Below, piece after piece: positions 62,741 through 64,000 of a DNA stretch of 64,000 nt. Within the stretch, counting starts at the first letter, position 1. Each line of letters begins with the position of its first letter. The translations under genes and the position numbers were made by a program. Below the pieces are notes generated by a model that searched no databases, had not been told where the DNA came from, and saw nothing but the letters and a program-made list of their open reading frames with translations. Source of the DNA: Paraburkholderia sartisoli. Lineage in GTDB: Bacteria > Pseudomonadota > Gammaproteobacteria > Burkholderiales > Burkholderiaceae. The DNA is taken from contig NZ_FNRQ01000004.1 in the NCBI RefSeq assembly GCF_900107685.1, positions 310,001 through 374,000 of the forward strand, in the 5' to 3' direction.

Positions 62741-63574
62741 ATGAGCAAAGCTCTTCCCGCATCCCCGTCGCTGTCCGCCAACGTCGCGCAAACACCGGAA
62801 GCCCCCGACAAACCGGGCGATTCGTACGTGCAGTCGTTTGCCCGCGGCCTTGCGGTGATCCGTGCGTTCAACGCGGAGCGCCCCGAACAGACGCTCACCG
62901 ACGTCGCCGCCGCGGCCGGTCTCACGCGCGCCGGCGCGCGCCGCATCCTGCTCACGTTGCAGACGCTCGGTTACGTCGAAACCGAAGGCCGGCTGTTCCG
63001 GCTGACACCGAAAATCCTCGACCTCGGTTTTGCGTATCTGACGTCGATGCCGTTCTGGAATCTCGCTGAACCGGTGATGGAGGAACTCTCGGGGAAAGTA
63101 CACGAGAGCTGCTCGGCGGCTGTGCTCGACCGCACGGAAATCGTCTACGTGCTGCGCGTGCCGACACACAAGATCATGACGATCAACCTGTCGATCGGAA
63201 GCCGTCTGCCCGCTTACTGCACGTCGATGGGACGCGTGCTGCTCTCCGCACTCGACGACGAAACGCTCGACGCGACACTCGGTGCGACGCAGCTCTACGC
63301 CCACACGCCGCGCACGGTGACCGACAAGGACGAACTGAAAAAGCTGATCGCGCAGGTGCGCCGCCAGGGATGGGCGATTGTCGACCAGGAACTGGAAGGG
63401 GGTTTGATATCGCTGTCCGCGCCGATCCGCAACCGCCAGGGTCGCGTGATCGCCGCGATGAACATCAGCGGCAACGCGCAGCGCAATTCAGCGAAACAGA
63501 TGGTGAAGGCGTTTCTGGAACCGCTGCAGCACGCCGCGCAGACCGTCTCCGACATGGTCGCGCGACGCGGCTAG
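62741..63574 (+). CDS. pcaR: IclR-family regulator, PcaR/PobR type
   Basis: A 277-residue protein. The helix-turn-helix SYVQSFARGLAVIRAFNAERPEQTLTDVAAAAGLTRAGARRILLTLQTLGYV is characteristic of the PcaR branch of IclR. The C-terminal ligand domain (about 100-270) includes TSMGRVLLSALDD and QEGWAIVDQELEGGL-like sequence. The ATG at 62741 has GAGG a few bases upstream. PcaR regulators respond to beta-ketoadipate. The nearby pcaF supports this, although hyi is the closer divergent neighbour. Confidence 0.85.
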   Translation: MSKALPASPSLSANVAQTPEAPDKPGDSYVQSFARGLAVIRAFNAERPEQTLTDVAAAAGLTRAGARRILLTLQTLGYVETEGRLFRLTPKILDLGFAYLTSMPFWNLAEPVMEELSGKVHESCSAAVLDRTEIVYVLRVPTHKIMTINLSIGSRLPAYCTSMGRVLLSALDDETLDATLGATQLYAHTPRTVTDKDELKKLIAQVRRQGWAIVDQELEGGLISLSAPIRNRQGRVIAAMNISGNAQRNSAKQMVKAFLEPLQHAAQTVSDMVARRG

Positions 63575-63609
63575 CATCCGGGCCGCGCCGCGTCCGGACG
63601 TCGATATAA

Positions 63610-64000
63610 CTACTCGAGAAAACGCTCGACGAGGCGCGTCCAGAACGCGGCGCCCACCGGCAGATTGAAGTCGTTGAAATCGTAATGCGGGTTGTGCACC
63701 ATGCACCCGTCCTCGCCAACGCCGTTGCCGATACGCAGGAACGTGCCGGGACGCTCCTGCAACATGAACGCGAAATCCTCGCTGCCCATCAGCAGGTCGG
63801 CGTGCGCGACCACCTTGTCGTCACCGACCAGTTCGCGCGCCACGTCGATCGCGAATTGCGTCTGCGCGTCCGAGTTGACGACGACCGGATAGCCTTCGAT
63901 GTATTCGACCGTCGCCTTGCCGCCGTAGCTGGCCGCCTGGTCTTGCGCGAGTTCCGTGATGCGCTGTTTCAGCAACGCGCGCACTTCCGGGCTGAACGAG
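63610..64000 (-). CDS. M20-family amidohydrolase, C-terminal part (partial)
   Basis: The frame runs from TAG/TAA-type stop at 63610 to the right edge of the window; the rest lies outside. 130 residues are visible, including GSEDFAFMLQERPGTFLRIGNG and MVHNPHYDFNDFNLPVGAAFW, which match the C-terminus of hippurate hydrolase/M20D peptidases (the conserved Glu-Asp-Phe and His-Asn-Pro segments). It hydrolyses N-acyl amino acids or indole-acetyl conjugates in relatives. Confidence 0.88.
   Translation of the reverse strand, partial: SFSPEVRALLKQRITELAQDQAASYGGKATVEYIEGYPVVVNSDAQTQFAIDVARELVGDDKVVAHADLLMGSEDFAFMLQERPGTFLRIGNGVGEDGCMVHNPHYDFNDFNLPVGAAFWTRLVERFLE

Noticed and set aside
1..64000. CRISPR arrays, tRNA or rRNA genes, transposases, prophage genes
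   Set aside because: I looked for evenly spaced repeats, cloverleaf-like sequences and integrase or transposase motifs and found none.

Overview
The window looks like chromosomal DNA of a Burkholderia-group beta-proteobacterium, most likely Paraburkholderia or a close relative. The signs are high GC with strong third-position bias, a CeoAB-OpcM/BpeEF-OprC type efflux locus with its LysR activator and the lipase-like gene llpE, flhDC of the beta-proteobacterial type, a DUF4148 exported protein, an aco acetoin locus with acoX, and a beta-ketoadipate thiolase with a PcaR-type regulator. Genes are dense. I saw no rRNA, tRNA, CRISPR array, transposase or prophage.

Layout. (1) 1-6.7 kb: a trans-4-hydroxy-L-proline catabolic locus: 2-epimerase, three-part D-hydroxyproline dehydrogenase, divergent deaminase of the dihydrodipicolinate synthase fold, and a PAS-AraC regulator. 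(2) 6.7-11.8 kb: an orphan response regulator with a degenerate receiver, an MFS exporter, DoxX, an RbsD/FucU mutarotase and a 2OG-Fe(II) oxygenase. (3) 11.8-13.5 kb: flhDC behind a 757-bp AT-richer leader with strong palindromes. (4) 13.6-23.2 kb: mntH, then oprC-bpeF-bpeE-llpE divergent from the LysR gene. (5) 23.4-29.6 kb: a DUF4148 gene, a frameshifted small membrane-protein gene, and a cassette of lower GC (GntR regulator, TauE/SafE permease, DUF1634, AtoE-like transporter, amidase) with matching ATGAYGTCAT palindromes. (6) 29.8-35.7 kb: a CDF metal transporter and the 1613-residue NAD-glutamate dehydrogenase. (7) 36.3-43.3 kb: a secretion locus resembling the Pseudomonas functional amyloid (Fap) system. 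It has a FapF-like outer-membrane protein facing a five-gene operon: two tandem 410-residue glycine-rich secreted proteins, a small secreted protein, a periplasmic C39 peptidase and a large secreted protein. (8) 43.9-51.4 kb: an alpha/beta hydrolase overlapping an M14 peptidase, an EamA permease, and gabR divergent from gabT-gabD. (9) 51.4-59.2 kb: acoX-acoA-acoB-acoC-lipA with a sigma-54 promoter, divergent from acoR. (10) 59.3-64 kb: an exported protein with two related halves, pcaF, hydroxypyruvate isomerase, a PcaR-type IclR regulator and the end of an M20 amidohydrolase.

The most interesting region is the Fap-like locus. The C39 peptidase retains its catalytic residues, and two of the secreted proteins beside it share an L-(D/E)-x-x-R-G-G motif resembling a double-glycine cleavage site, the kind of site C39 peptidases cut. 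The glycine-rich pair occupies the place expected for fibre subunits. Also notable are a palindromic repeat of about 50 bp that sits just upstream of the ribosome binding site of two unrelated catabolic genes, and an Asp in place of the nucleophilic Ser in LlpE.

All functions are inferred from the sequence and recalled family knowledge. No database search was run.
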